Assembly: GCF_029846715.1 (NCBI RefSeq) | Contig: NZ_JARVWW010000011.1 | Location: forward strand, 62,001 to 126,000 | Source of the DNA: Bradyrhizobium nivariense | GTDB lineage: Bacteria > Pseudomonadota > Alphaproteobacteria > Rhizobiales > Xanthobacteraceae | DNA length: 64,000 nt | Reading direction: 5' to 3' | Shown here: positions 33,447 to 42,764 of the stretch, piece after piece | Layout of the letters: each line of letters starts with the position of its first letter | Numbering within the stretch: position 1 is the first letter of the stretch | Program-made: the position numbers and the translations under genes | The notes under the pieces: generated by a model | What the model saw: the letters and a program-made list of their open reading frames with translations, nothing else | What the model was told of the DNA's origin: nothing | Database searches by the model: none

Positions 33447-34733
33447 TCAGGAACCGGCTTCTGCCGCCTTCGCCTCCGCCTGCTGGGCCCGGATCACCAT
33501 GCCGCCGGCAACGCCGACACCGATGACGTACATCCAGCCCTCGTGGAAGTCGAACAGATGGGAGTTGAACAGCGAGGTGAAGACGTTCTGGACCACGACC
33601 AGGAGGCCGACCCAGTTTGCGAGCCCGTCACCGCGAAACAACAGCAGATGCAGGATCCAGATGGCGTAGAGAACGGCGACGCCGATGATGCCCCATTGCA
33701 CGGCAACGTTCAGCGTCTGGTTATGCGGGTTGCCGATCACCTCGGCGGACGCCTGGTTCTGAGCGCCGGACGTCGCGACCCGCTCGAACAATCCGCGCGT
33801 CGAGCCCGTGCCGTGCCCCTTGATTGGCGCCTCCGCGAAGAAACCGAGGGATTTCCGCCAGAATTCGAGCCGCAAGCCGGCCGAGGTCGGCTCGCCTTTT
33901 TCCACATAGCGTGCGTAATCGCTGGTGAAGGTGTCGGCGGTCTTGCGCAATTGCGGCGAGGCCTGCCAGGCGAGAACCGCGCCCACGAGCAGGGCGGCGG
34001 AGATGATCGCAATGCTGCGCCATCTCAGATGAAGCAACGCAAACACGCCGAACATGATCGGAACAGTGACGAGCGCGGTGCGCGATACCACCACGAACGC
34101 CATGTTGACGAAGAAGCCGAGCGCAAGCGCCGTGAGCAGCCCGGCGATCCAGTAGCGCCTCTGGCGCAGCAACTGCACGACCGGATAGGCAAGCGCGACC
34201 GCGCAGAGCGCGAACTCCTGGCTCTGGTCGATGTAGTTCTTGACGAAGATGCCGCGTTCGACGCGGTCGGATTTGAGCGCGAGGTCCGGGTAGAAGGCGA
34301 CGAGCCAGGACATCACCGACAATAGCCCGCAGGACACCAGGAAGGCGAGGAACACCCAATGTCCGCGCGGCGAGCGCGCAAAATGATAGAGCAGGACCGG
34401 CAGCACGAGCAGCTTGACGGTCGGATTAACCGCGTAGAAGCGCGCGCCCCAGGCCGCGTCCGACCACAGCGTCCCGACCAGCGCGAGCAGGACCAGCGCA
34501 ATCGGCGCCGCGCAGATCGGACGCTTGAGCGATTGCAGGAGCTCGCGGACGTCGAGGAACGGCACCATGCAGAGCAGCATCAGGGCATTGAAGATCCCTG
34601 CAAGCGACGTCGACCATGGCAGCGAGGCCGCGGTCAGGATCGCGAACAGATCGACCGTCTCGGACCAGGCCGCCGGACTGCGCAGACGCCGCCACAGCGC
34701 CTGGCCGGTCGTCTCCCCGGCGAGCGTCGTCAC
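33447..34733 (-). CDS. O-antigen ligase (WaaL/Wzy_C family)
   Basis: A 428-residue polytopic inner-membrane protein with about eleven helices and one large periplasmic loop (~220-330). The loop carries RLEFWRKSLGFFAEAPIKGHGTGS (split as RLEFWRKSLGFF) and the catalytic-type histidine in IGNPHNQTLNVAVQWG (NPHNQTL, ~337-343). WaaL joins undecaprenyl-linked O-antigen to lipid A-core; a Wzy polymerase of the same fold is the alternative. Its ATG overlaps the hldE stop by four bases, so core and O-antigen genes are one transcript here. Confidence 0.85.
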   Translation of the reverse strand: MTTLAGETTGQALWRRLRSPAAWSETVDLFAILTAASLPWSTSLAGIFNALMLLCMVPFLDVRELLQSLKRPICAAPIALVLLALVGTLWSDAAWGARFYAVNPTVKLLVLPVLLYHFARSPRGHWVFLAFLVSCGLLSVMSWLVAFYPDLALKSDRVERGIFVKNYIDQSQEFALCAVALAYPVVQLLRQRRYWIAGLLTALALGFFVNMAFVVVSRTALVTVPIMFGVFALLHLRWRSIAIISAALLVGAVLAWQASPQLRKTADTFTSDYARYVEKGEPTSAGLRLEFWRKSLGFFAEAPIKGHGTGSTRGLFERVATSGAQNQASAEVIGNPHNQTLNVAVQWGIIGVAVLYAIWILHLLLFRGDGLANWVGLLVVVQNVFTSLFNSHLFDFHEGWMYVIGVGVAGGMVIRAQQAEAKAAEAGS

Positions 34734-36214
34734 TTGCCCTCTCCCCGCGCGCGGTGAACCAGCGCCGTCGTGCTGAAGCCCTGGAGAATGTCGACCAGCA
34801 CGACCGTCCCGCCCGCGGCCTCGACGACCTCATGACCGACCACCTGCTCGCGGGTGTAATCGCCCCCCTTGACCAGCGCGCTCGGCTTGATCCGAGTGAT
34901 CAGGTCGATCGGCGTATCCTCCTCGAAGATGACGACGAGATCGACGGCTTCCAGCGCCGCCAGCACTTCAGCGCGCGCCCGCTCGTCCTGAACGGGGCGA
35001 TCGGTGCCCTTCAGCCGCCGCACCGAGGCGTCGCTGTTGAGGCCCACGATCAGGCGGTCGCAGGCGGCGCGCGCCGCGGTCAGCACCTTGACGTGGCCGG
35101 GATGCAGGATGTCGAAGCAGCCATTGGTGAAGCCGACGCGCTGACCCTGCTGCTTCCATTCCGCGAGCTGCGCGTCGAGCGTATCAGGCTCGAGCACGAT
35201 CTTCTCCTCGGCCGCGAGATAGGCATGCGGCAAGATCTTTCGCTTCAGCTCGGCCGCACTCACGCTGGCGGTGCCCTGCTTGCCGACGGCGACGGCGGCG
35301 GCGGCATTGGCCATGCGCAACGCCGTGTCCCAGTCCGCGCCCGTGGCGAGCGAGACCGCGAGCGCCGCGGCAACGGTGTCGCCGGCGCCGGAGACGTCGC
35401 GCACTTTCACCGGGAAAGCCGGGACGTGAACGGCCTCGCCGTTGCGCGGCACCAGCGTCATGCCGTGCTCGCCTTGCGTAACCAGGATCGCCTCGCAATC
35501 GGCAAGCCGCATCACGTCCTCGCTGGCATCGACGATGCTCTGCGGCGTGTCGGCGCGGCTTCGGGTCGCTTCCGAAAATTCCTTGCGATTGGGCGTGAGC
35601 AGCGTCGCGCCGCGATAGATCGCCCAGTTCAGGCTCTTGGGATCGACGATCACGGGCTTGCCGAGCTTTCGCGCGGCGTCGATCGTGTGGCGGATGACAC
35701 GGGCAGTCAGCACGCCCTTGGCGTAGTCGGAGAGAAGCACGACGTCGGCGCGCGCGATCTGCGGCAGGATCGCTTCGATCAGCTTGGTCTCGATCGTATC
35801 GGAGGCGGGTTGTGCCTGTTCCCAATCCGCACGCAGCATGTGCGTGGAAAAATGCTCGGAGACGAAGCGGACCTTTCGCGTGGTCGGGCGCGAGGGATCG
35901 CACACCAGCACGCTTTCGATTGCACCCTGCTCCGCAAGCGCCGAGGCGAGCTGCCTGCCCGCATCGTCCGCGCCGACGAGGCCGACGAAGATGCAGCGCG
36001 CGCCGAGGGAAGCGACGTTGCGCGCGACATTGCCGGCACCGCCGATATGGATCTCGCTGCGCTGTGCCGCGATGACAGGCGCCGGCGCTTCCGGCGAGAT
36101 CCGCGACACCTCGCCATAGACGAACTCGTCCAGCATGATGTCGCCGATGCACAGCACCGTGCGGCCTGAGATGGCTTGCGCGAGGGCATCGAAATCGAGA
36201 ATGGGCGTCGGCAT
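34730..36214 (-). CDS. hldE: Bifunctional heptose-7-P kinase / heptose-1-P adenylyltransferase
   Basis: A 494-residue two-domain enzyme for ADP-heptose. The kinase half (~1-315) is ribokinase-like: CIGDIMLDEFVYGEVSRISPEAP (split as GDIMLDEFVYG, ~24-34), GGAGNVARN (~58-66) and the catalytic DVSGAGDTVAAAL (~269-281). The adenylyltransferase half starts FTNGCFDILHPGHV (~353-366), with the HxGH ATP motif, and includes LKGTDRPVQDERARAEVL. It fuses the two non-adjacent steps of the pathway; HldD, encoded just upstream (12-base gap), does the last. It overlaps waaL by four bases. Confidence 0.95.
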   Translation of the reverse strand: MPTPILDFDALAQAISGRTVLCIGDIMLDEFVYGEVSRISPEAPAPVIAAQRSEIHIGGAGNVARNVASLGARCIFVGLVGADDAGRQLASALAEQGAIESVLVCDPSRPTTRKVRFVSEHFSTHMLRADWEQAQPASDTIETKLIEAILPQIARADVVLLSDYAKGVLTARVIRHTIDAARKLGKPVIVDPKSLNWAIYRGATLLTPNRKEFSEATRSRADTPQSIVDASEDVMRLADCEAILVTQGEHGMTLVPRNGEAVHVPAFPVKVRDVSGAGDTVAAALAVSLATGADWDTALRMANAAAAVAVGKQGTASVSAAELKRKILPHAYLAAEEKIVLEPDTLDAQLAEWKQQGQRVGFTNGCFDILHPGHVKVLTAARAACDRLIVGLNSDASVRRLKGTDRPVQDERARAEVLAALEAVDLVVIFEEDTPIDLITRIKPSALVKGGDYTREQVVGHEVVEAAGGTVVLVDILQGFSTTALVHRARGEGK

Positions 36215-36225
36215 GGTGATGGGCC

Positions 36226-37206
36226 TCAGCGGAAGCGGTCGGGCCGGTCGAGATAATCCCCGACATAGGCCTTCACCGCGTCCTCGAGCGTCGTGAAACC
36301 GCCATTATAGCCGGCGCGGTGGAGGCGATCGACCTCGCTCTGGGTGAAGTACTGGTAGCTGCCGCGGATCTGCTCGGGCATGTCGATGTATTCGATGTTG
36401 GGCCTGGCGCCGAGCGCGGCATAGGCAGCTAACATCAGATCCCTGAAGCTGCGCGCCTTGCCGGTGCCGACGTTGAAGATGCCGGACACCGATGAGGTCG
36501 CCAGCAGCCACATGACGACGCGCACGACGTCGTCGACATAGATGAAATCGCGGCGCTGATCGCCGTCGGCGATGCCCTCGCGATGCGACTTGAACAATTG
36601 CACGACACGGCCCGCCTTGACGTCGTCGAAGCGGCGCGCCAGCACGCTCATCATCGAGCCCTTGTGGTATTCGTTGGGGCCGAACACGTTGAAGAATTTC
36701 AGGCCGGCCCATTGCGGCGGCAGCTGCCCGCCGTTCGCTGCGCGCTCGGCGACGGCGAGATCGAACAGGTGCTTGCTCCAGCCGTAGAGGTTCATCGGCC
36801 GCAGTTTCTTCAGCGCGGGGACCGAGGCGTCGTCGTCAAATCCTGCCTCGCCGTCGCCATAGGTCGCCGCCGAGGAGGCGTAGATCAACGGCACCGCATT
36901 CACCGTGCACCAGTCCAGGAGGCGCATCGACAGGCGGAAGTTGGTCTCGAACACGAGGTCGCCGTCGGTCGCGGTGGTCGCGGAAATCGCCCCGAGATGG
37001 ATCACTGCGTCGAGCTTGCGGCCGTTAAGCCAGTCCAGCAGCTCGACCGGCGGGACGATATCCACAAGTTGGCGCTTGGCGAGGTTGCGCCATTTGCCGT
37101 CGTTGCCGAGGAAATCACAGACGACGACGTCGCTGCGGCCGGCCTCGTTCAGCGCGGCGACGACATTCGATCCGATAAAACCGGCCCCGCCGGTCACCAG
37201 CAACAT
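36226..37206 (-). CDS. hldD: ADP-L-glycero-D-manno-heptose 6-epimerase
   Basis: A 326-residue extended SDR. MLLVTGGAGFIGSNVV begins at the first residue; the next loop CDFLGNDGKWRNLAK (~30-44) is the HldD signature; the catalytic YxxxK is in MNLYGWSKHLFD (~138-149); FFNVFGPNEYHKGSMMS (FFNVFGPNEYHKG) and DGDQRRDFIYVDDVV are also diagnostic. It converts ADP-D,D-heptose to ADP-L,D-heptose for the inner core. It heads the hldD-hldE-waaL-dehydratase-GT4-reductase operon on the minus strand and is divergent from waaF. Confidence 0.95.
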   Translation of the reverse strand: MLLVTGGAGFIGSNVVAALNEAGRSDVVVCDFLGNDGKWRNLAKRQLVDIVPPVELLDWLNGRKLDAVIHLGAISATTATDGDLVFETNFRLSMRLLDWCTVNAVPLIYASSAATYGDGEAGFDDDASVPALKKLRPMNLYGWSKHLFDLAVAERAANGGQLPPQWAGLKFFNVFGPNEYHKGSMMSVLARRFDDVKAGRVVQLFKSHREGIADGDQRRDFIYVDDVVRVVMWLLATSSVSGIFNVGTGKARSFRDLMLAAYAALGARPNIEYIDMPEQIRGSYQYFTQSEVDRLHRAGYNGGFTTLEDAVKAYVGDYLDRPDRFR

Positions 37207-37381
37207 TCCAACTTCCCTGCCAGATTTCGCCTGCCCGAAGTTTTGCGGCCCGGTCCTGCCCTAGCGCATGATCCGCCAAAGTGTAAGCGGTTTTGGGATT
37301 GCCGTTCAGCTGGCTTTACCTGCCGGCCCGGAGCGGCTAACCGAACCGCCACATCAGAGCGCACTCGGTCCTATTTAACGA

Positions 37382-38452
37382 ATGAACAAAGATTCACAAA
37401 TTGGCGGAGATACAGATCGGAGCGACACTCGCCCGATCCTGATCGTCCCGTACATGTGGATCGGCGATTTCGTCCGGAATCACACCGTGATCCGGGTCCT
37501 GAAGGAGCGCTGGCCGAACCGGCCGGTGGATCTGCTCACGACGTCCCTGTGCGCCCCCCTGGTCGATTACATGCCCGGCGTGCGCCAAGGGATCGTCTGG
37601 GACCTGCCGCGCAGCCGGCTCGCCGTGGGCCGCCAGCTCGGCCTGGCAAAGCTTCTGCGCGAGCGGAACTACGGCACCGCCCTGGTGCTGCCCCGGACCT
37701 GGAAGGCCGCCATTGCGCCCGCTTTGGCCGGGATTCCGGAAAGGGTCGGCTTCGTCGGCGAGTTCCGCTTCGGCCTGCTCAACCGCTGGCGCTGGGGCGA
37801 AAAGAAGCTGCCCCGCTTCATCGATAAGAACGCCGCGCTGGCCCAGCCTGAGGGCGCCCCCCCGCCCCCGGAATGGCCGGTGCCGCAGTTGCGGGTTCCG
37901 GCTGACGACATCGTCCATTGGCGGCAGGCCAACGGCCTGAGCGCCGGGGTTGCCGTAGCGCTCGCCCCCGGCTCGGTCGGGGTGTCAAAACGCTGGACCT
38001 ACTATCCCGAGGCTGCCCGCTTGCTGGCCGAACGGGGGCTGGAGGTCTGGGTGGTCGGCGGCCCCGGGGAAAAGGGCCTGGCCCAGGAGATCGTCGCGGC
38101 CGGCGGCCCAGGGGTCCGGGACCTCACCGGCAACGATTTGCGCAACGGCGTGCTGGCCATGGCTGCGGCCGGCGTCGCAATCTCCAACGATTCCGGGCTG
38201 ATGCACATCGCCGCCGCCCTGGGCACGCCGACCATGGGCATCTTCGGCCCGACCAGTCCCTACCTCTGGGCCCCCCTCAACGGCCTCGCCGCGACCGTGG
38301 TCCAGGACAAGAGCGTATTGTCGTGCCAGCCCTGCCAGAGCACGATCTGCCGCATGAACGACCACCGCTGCATGCGGGATATCGCGGCGAGCGAGGTGGT
38401 GGAGATTGCGCAGCGGGTGCTGGGTGAGGCTGGGGCGCGGGCTGAGACGTGA
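37382..38452 (+). CDS. waaF: LPS heptosyltransferase II
   Basis: A 356-residue GT9 glycosyltransferase, peripheral on the inner face of the inner membrane, that adds heptose from ADP-heptose to the core. Motifs: ILIVPYMWIGDFV near the start, LPRTWKAAIAPALAGIPERVGF (split as LPRTWKAAIAPALAGIP), ALAPGSVGVSKRW (~194-206), and the donor-binding SNDSGLMHIAAALGTP (~279-294) followed by FGPTSPYLWAP. A cysteine-rich end (CQPCQSTICRMNDHRCM) is usual for WaaF. Its 175-base upstream region is shared with divergent hldD. Confidence 0.92.
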   Translation: MNKDSQIGGDTDRSDTRPILIVPYMWIGDFVRNHTVIRVLKERWPNRPVDLLTTSLCAPLVDYMPGVRQGIVWDLPRSRLAVGRQLGLAKLLRERNYGTALVLPRTWKAAIAPALAGIPERVGFVGEFRFGLLNRWRWGEKKLPRFIDKNAALAQPEGAPPPPEWPVPQLRVPADDIVHWRQANGLSAGVAVALAPGSVGVSKRWTYYPEAARLLAERGLEVWVVGGPGEKGLAQEIVAAGGPGVRDLTGNDLRNGVLAMAAAGVAISNDSGLMHIAAALGTPTMGIFGPTSPYLWAPLNGLAATVVQDKSVLSCQPCQSTICRMNDHRCMRDIAASEVVEIAQRVLGEAGARAET

Positions 38453-38469
38453 AGGCCGTGGAGGCTGCG

Positions 38470-38527
38470 CCGATGATGACATCATGCCGGTGTTTTGCCC
38501 GACGAGTCAAATCGACTTCGTAAAATC
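38470..38527. repeat. Suspected dispersed intergenic element
   Basis: The segment around GGTGTTTTGCCCGACGAGTC looks like a dispersed intergenic sequence I associate with Bradyrhizobium genomes. No second copy exists in this window, so the call rests on recall only. The rest of 38453-38630 shows nothing. Confidence 0.25.
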
Positions 38528-38630
38528 CGCAGCTTCGAGATGCCCGCCAAGCCATTGATTTCGTTGTCCCCGGCTACTGTGCATGGGGTTGTTTTCGCGG
38601 TTTTTGTTTGGGGGACGCGACGGCAGTGGC

Positions 38631-39668
38631 TCAGAGCAGCGGCCGATAGACCTCGCCGATCCGCGCCGCTTCCGCATCGAGGCTGAATTGCGCAAGCACC
38701 CGTGCCCGTCCGCGCTCACCCATCGCGGCTGCCGTGGCTACATCGCGCATCAACGGCTCCAGAGCGGCAACCAGTGCGTCCACGTCGCCCGTCGGGATCA
38801 GCACGCCTGTTACGCCATCCTCGACCACGAGTTCGGCCGCGCCGGCACGCGCGGCGACAAGCGCGCTGCCCGCCGCCATCGCCTCGATCAGCGTCAGGCC
38901 AAAGCCTTCGTTGCGTGAGGTGAAGGCGTAGATCGTCAACCGCTGATACCAGCGTTGCACCGCCTCAATCGGCAACTCGCCGGTGATGACGATGCGCGAT
39001 TGCAGGCCGGCGGTTTCGATCCGCTTCTTCAGGTCATTCGCAAAGGGTGTCTGCTCGGGGGTGACCTGTCCGACCACGACTGCGGTGAAATCCGGATAGC
39101 GCGGCAGCAAACGGCACATCGCATCGACGAACACGTCGGTGCCTTTCTGCGCGCGCACGCGGCCGAAGCAGCCGATCGCGTAGCGGCCCGGCAGCGCGGT
39201 TTCAGCGAAGGCAGCAGTGCGATCTGCCGGCGGTGCATAGACGGCGGTGTCGACGCCGTGCGGAATCACCGTCGCCTTCACTTTCAGGAACGAGGCCGAA
39301 AGATCTGATGTCGCGATGATCGCGTCCATGCGCCGGATCAGCCAGCGCGTGATCCAGCTATGATGCCGCTGCGCCGCCGAGGTGAAGACGAGCTTGAGCG
39401 GCCAACCGAGCGCGCGCAACAGCACGCCTGCGATCATCTCGTTGTTGCGCCGCGCGTGCCAGATCACCGGCGCCTTGCGGCGCCACAACTTCAGGAGATC
39501 GGCGCTGCTCAGTCGCGCGATCCCCTCCGGGGCGTCGGAGCCGAACCAGCTTGCGCGATACAGTTTCGCCAACCGCGGGGCCACCATCCGGTTGGTCGCG
39601 GTGACCCCGGAATAGCGCCTGTGCAGATTTGGCACGATCACTTCGAGATCGCCGGGGGAGTTCGCCAC
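38631..39668 (-). CDS. lpcC: LPS core mannosyltransferase, LpcC type
   Basis: A 345-residue GT4 glycosyltransferase. It begins DLEVIVPNLHRRYSGVTATN (VPNLHRRYSGVTAT, ~11-24) and has the LpcC-characteristic block VIWHARRNNEMIAGVLLRAL (WHARRNNEMIAG, ~69-80) followed by LKLVFTSAAQRHHS and WLIRRMDAIIATS. The donor half holds GRVRAQKGTDVFVDAM and TSRNEGFGLTLIEAMAAG. Rhizobium LpcC moves mannose from GDP-Man to the inner Kdo of the core; GDP-Man would come from the enzyme at 24640-26058. It is convergent with waaF and divergent from galE. Confidence 0.88.
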   Translation of the reverse strand: MANSPGDLEVIVPNLHRRYSGVTATNRMVAPRLAKLYRASWFGSDAPEGIARLSSADLLKLWRRKAPVIWHARRNNEMIAGVLLRALGWPLKLVFTSAAQRHHSWITRWLIRRMDAIIATSDLSASFLKVKATVIPHGVDTAVYAPPADRTAAFAETALPGRYAIGCFGRVRAQKGTDVFVDAMCRLLPRYPDFTAVVVGQVTPEQTPFANDLKKRIETAGLQSRIVITGELPIEAVQRWYQRLTIYAFTSRNEGFGLTLIEAMAAGSALVAARAGAAELVVEDGVTGVLIPTGDVDALVAALEPLMRDVATAAAMGERGRARVLAQFSLDAEAARIGEVYRPLL

Positions 39669-39794
39669 GTCATGCTCCGCTTCGTTGGCCCCCTATACGC
39701 AACATTAAGCATAGTGACCAGTTCACCCGCGCCGATACCCCCTCTTCACCACGTAAACGTTAAGTTGGAGCGTTGATCGAAGACGGGTGAGACC

Positions 39795-40808
39795 ATGACT
39801 GTGCTAGTCACCGGCGGCGCCGGCTATATCGGAAGTCACACGGTCCTGGCGCTGGCGGAAGCCGGCGAGGACGTTGTCGTGATCGACGATCTCTCCACCG
39901 GTTTCTCGGCTTATCTGCCGGAAGGCGTACCGCTGTTCATTGGCGATGCCGGCGACGAGAACCTGCTCGAAGGCGTGATCGCCCAGCACAACATCGAGAG
40001 CATCATTCATTTCGCCGGCTCGGTCGTCGTACCGGATTCGATGCGCGATCCGCTCGGCTACTACCGCAACAATTTCACGACCGCACGCAACCTGCTCAAC
40101 GTCGCAGTCAAGCGCGGCATCAACCGCTTCATCTTCTCCTCGACCGCGGCGGTCTACGGCAATCCGGACCTGGTACCGGTGCCCGAGCATGCGCCGACAC
40201 GGCCGCTGTCTCCCTACGGTTCGTCGAAGCTGATGACCGAGATCATGCTGCACGACGTCGCCGCCGCCTACGGCATGCAATACGTGACCCTGCGCTATTT
40301 CAACGTTGCGGGTGCCGATCCGCAGGCGCGCATCGGCCTCGCCACCGCCGGCGCCACGCATCTGCTCAAGATCGCGGTGGAAGCCGCGACCGGCCAGCGC
40401 GCCAAGATCGACGTGTTCGGCACCGACTATCCGACCCAGGACGGCAGCTGCATCCGCGACTTCATCCATGTCACGGACCTCTCGCAGGCGCATCGCTCGG
40501 CGCTCGCCTATTTGCGCAATGGCGGCGCCTCGACGACGCTGAATTGCGGCTATGGCCGCGGCTATTCGGTGCTCGAGACCATCGACGCGGTGCGCCGGGT
40601 CTCGGGCCGCAGCTTCGCCGTGCAATATGCCCCGCGCCGGCTCGGCGACATCATGACCATGGTCGCCGACACCAGCCGCATCCGCGGCCTGCTCGACTGG
40701 AAGCCGCAATACGACGACCTCGAGACCATCGCCGCGCACGCGCTGGCGTGGGAGGACAAGCTGTTCCGCGAGCGCCACGGCGAACTCCGCCACGCCGCCT
40801 CGGCCTAG
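39795..40808 (+). CDS. galE: UDP-glucose 4-epimerase
   Basis: A 337-residue extended SDR. VLVTGGAGYIGSHTVLAL (TGGAGYIGSHT, ~5-15) binds NAD; FSSTAAVYGNPD and the YxxxK in SPYGSSKLMTEIML (~140-153) are catalytic; RYFNVAGADPQARIG and YPTQDGSCIRDFIHV (TQDGSCIRDFIHV) are GalE signatures. It interconverts UDP-Glc and UDP-Gal for LPS and exopolysaccharide. It starts 126 bases from the divergent lpcC gene. The MsbA-like gene follows 118 bases later in the same direction. Confidence 0.93.
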   Translation: MTVLVTGGAGYIGSHTVLALAEAGEDVVVIDDLSTGFSAYLPEGVPLFIGDAGDENLLEGVIAQHNIESIIHFAGSVVVPDSMRDPLGYYRNNFTTARNLLNVAVKRGINRFIFSSTAAVYGNPDLVPVPEHAPTRPLSPYGSSKLMTEIMLHDVAAAYGMQYVTLRYFNVAGADPQARIGLATAGATHLLKIAVEAATGQRAKIDVFGTDYPTQDGSCIRDFIHVTDLSQAHRSALAYLRNGGASTTLNCGYGRGYSVLETIDAVRRVSGRSFAVQYAPRRLGDIMTMVADTSRIRGLLDWKPQYDDLETIAAHALAWEDKLFRERHGELRHAASA

Positions 40809-40926
40809 ATTCCATCCGGGCGCAAGCCCTTAATTGGGCTTGAAAAGCGTAGCTTTAGCGGGCACAGAGGCCGTTCGATCCCTGACGCGCGGGCAGGCTT
40901 TTCCCTGTGCCGTCAATGGACTACGG

Positions 40927-42729
40927 ATGGCCCAGTTTCCAAAGAAAATCACCGACGATCCCTATGCGGCAGCGGTCCTGATTCGCCGCCTGGTCACGGA
41001 ACAAGGGATCCTCTACTGGCGGCGTTACCTCGTCGCCTTCGCGCTGATGGCGCTTGCCGCCGGCTCGACCGCGGGCGCGACCTACGTGCTCGGCCAGGTC
41101 ATCAACCAGGCCTATGTCGACAAGAACATCCCGGGCATCGCGATGTTCTCAGGGTTCACGGTGATCCTGCTGTTCATCAAGGGCGTGGCGACCTACGGCC
41201 ACATGGTGATCCTGACCAAGATCTCCAACGCCATCCTTGCCACCAACCAGCGCCAGCTGTTCGCCAAGCTGATGCGCGAGAGCGTCGGCTTCTTCTCAGA
41301 GCGGCATTCGTCGGAATTTTTGGCGCGGCTGACGGCCGGCGCAAAGTCCATCACCGATGTCCTCAACATGCTGGTCAACGCCGTCGGGCGCGACCTCATG
41401 ATGCTGCTCGCCATGATCGGCGTGATGGTGTGGCAGGACCCGGTGATGTCGTTCATCGGCCTCGTCGCCGTGCCGCCGGCGATGCTGGTGCTGCGCAAGC
41501 TGGTCAAACGCATCAAGGGCCTCGCCTACAACCAGTTCACCGGCACCGCCGACATCCTGGAGACGATGCAGGAATCGCTGCAGGGCATCCGCACGGTGAA
41601 AGCGTTCACGCTCGAAGACACCATGCAGAACCGCATCGACGAGAACATCGCGATCGTCGAGCGCAACGCCAACAAGATGGCCCGCGTCGCCAACCGCTCC
41701 AACCCGCTGATGGAGATGCTCGGCGGCTTCGCGGTCGCCGGCTGCCTGCTCTATGGCGGCTACAGCGTGGTCGCGCTCAACGCCACGCCCGGCGCGTTCT
41801 TTTCCTTCATGACCGCCTTCCTGATGGCGACCGAGCCGGCCAAGCGGCTGGCGCGGCTCAACATCGACCTCAACAGCCAGCTCGTCGGCGCCCGCATGCT
41901 GCTCGAAGTCGTCGACAGCCCCGCGAGCGAGCATTCCGACGACGACAAGCCGGCGCTGAGACTGTCCGACGCCCGGATCGAGCTCAATGACGTCAGCTTC
42001 GCTTACCGCACTGGCGAGACCGTGCTCAACCGCATGAGCTTTGTTGCCGAGCCCGGCAAGGTCACCGCCTTGGTCGGACCCTCCGGCGGCGGAAAATCGA
42101 CGGTGCTGGCATTGCTGCTGCGCTTCTACGAGGTGATGCAAGGAGCGATCGTGATCGACGGCCAGTCGATCGGCGCGATCTCGCGAAAATCGCTGCGCGC
42201 ACAGACCGCCTATGTCGGCCAGGACGTCTATCTGTTCCGCGACACCATCCGCAGCAACATCGCCTTCGGCCGGTCGGGCGCGACCGAAGAGCAAATCATC
42301 AATGCCGCCAAGGCGGCCTGCGCGCATGATTTCATCATGGGTTTCCCGCTCGGTTACGACACGCCGGTCGGCGAGCACGGCACGCAGCTGTCCGGCGGCC
42401 AGCGCCAGCGCATCGCGGTCGCGCGCGCGCTGATCAAGAACGCGCCGATCATCCTGCTCGACGAAGCCACCGCCGCGCTCGATTCCGAGTCCGAGCGGCA
42501 GGTCCAGGAGGCGATCGAGCATCTCTGCCAGAACCGCACCACCATCGTGATCGCCCACCGCCTGCACACCATCATGCACGCCGACGCGATCCTGGTGGTC
42601 GAGGGCGGCGAGATCGTCGAGCAGGGCCGGCATGACGAGCTGCTCCGCCGCAGCGGGCGCTACGCCTCGTTCTTCCGCCTGCAGCATCGCGACGCCGGCG
42701 CTCTGGCGCCGATCAGCGCAACCGCATAG
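40927..42729 (+). CDS. MsbA-like lipid/LPS ABC exporter (half-transporter)
   Basis: A 600-residue half-transporter with six membrane helices (~30-320) fused to an ATPase domain. The ATPase shows Walker A GPSGGGKST (~385-393), the Q-loop VGQDVYLFRD, the signature LSGGQRQRIA (~490-499), Walker B ILLDEATAALDS (~513-524) and the H-loop AHRLHTI. It works as a homodimer. The location after galE in the LPS region suggests lipid A-core or another glycolipid as cargo, as for MsbA. I start it at 40927; the 31-codon extension to 40834 is unlike family N-termini. The FAH-family gene follows by 35 bases. Confidence 0.85.
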   Translation: MAQFPKKITDDPYAAAVLIRRLVTEQGILYWRRYLVAFALMALAAGSTAGATYVLGQVINQAYVDKNIPGIAMFSGFTVILLFIKGVATYGHMVILTKISNAILATNQRQLFAKLMRESVGFFSERHSSEFLARLTAGAKSITDVLNMLVNAVGRDLMMLLAMIGVMVWQDPVMSFIGLVAVPPAMLVLRKLVKRIKGLAYNQFTGTADILETMQESLQGIRTVKAFTLEDTMQNRIDENIAIVERNANKMARVANRSNPLMEMLGGFAVAGCLLYGGYSVVALNATPGAFFSFMTAFLMATEPAKRLARLNIDLNSQLVGARMLLEVVDSPASEHSDDDKPALRLSDARIELNDVSFAYRTGETVLNRMSFVAEPGKVTALVGPSGGGKSTVLALLLRFYEVMQGAIVIDGQSIGAISRKSLRAQTAYVGQDVYLFRDTIRSNIAFGRSGATEEQIINAAKAACAHDFIMGFPLGYDTPVGEHGTQLSGGQRQRIAVARALIKNAPIILLDEATAALDSESERQVQEAIEHLCQNRTTIVIAHRLHTIMHADAILVVEGGEIVEQGRHDELLRRSGRYASFFRLQHRDAGALAPISATA

Positions 42730-42764
42730 AGTTCCCTTCACCTCACGAGCAGCGAGACCGCTTC

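Noticed and set aside
31608..34325. Plus-strand reading frame of 905 codons across the dehydratase and waaL genes
   Set aside because: Antisense to two genes with clear motifs; composition is shadow-like (Arg/Asp/His-rich).
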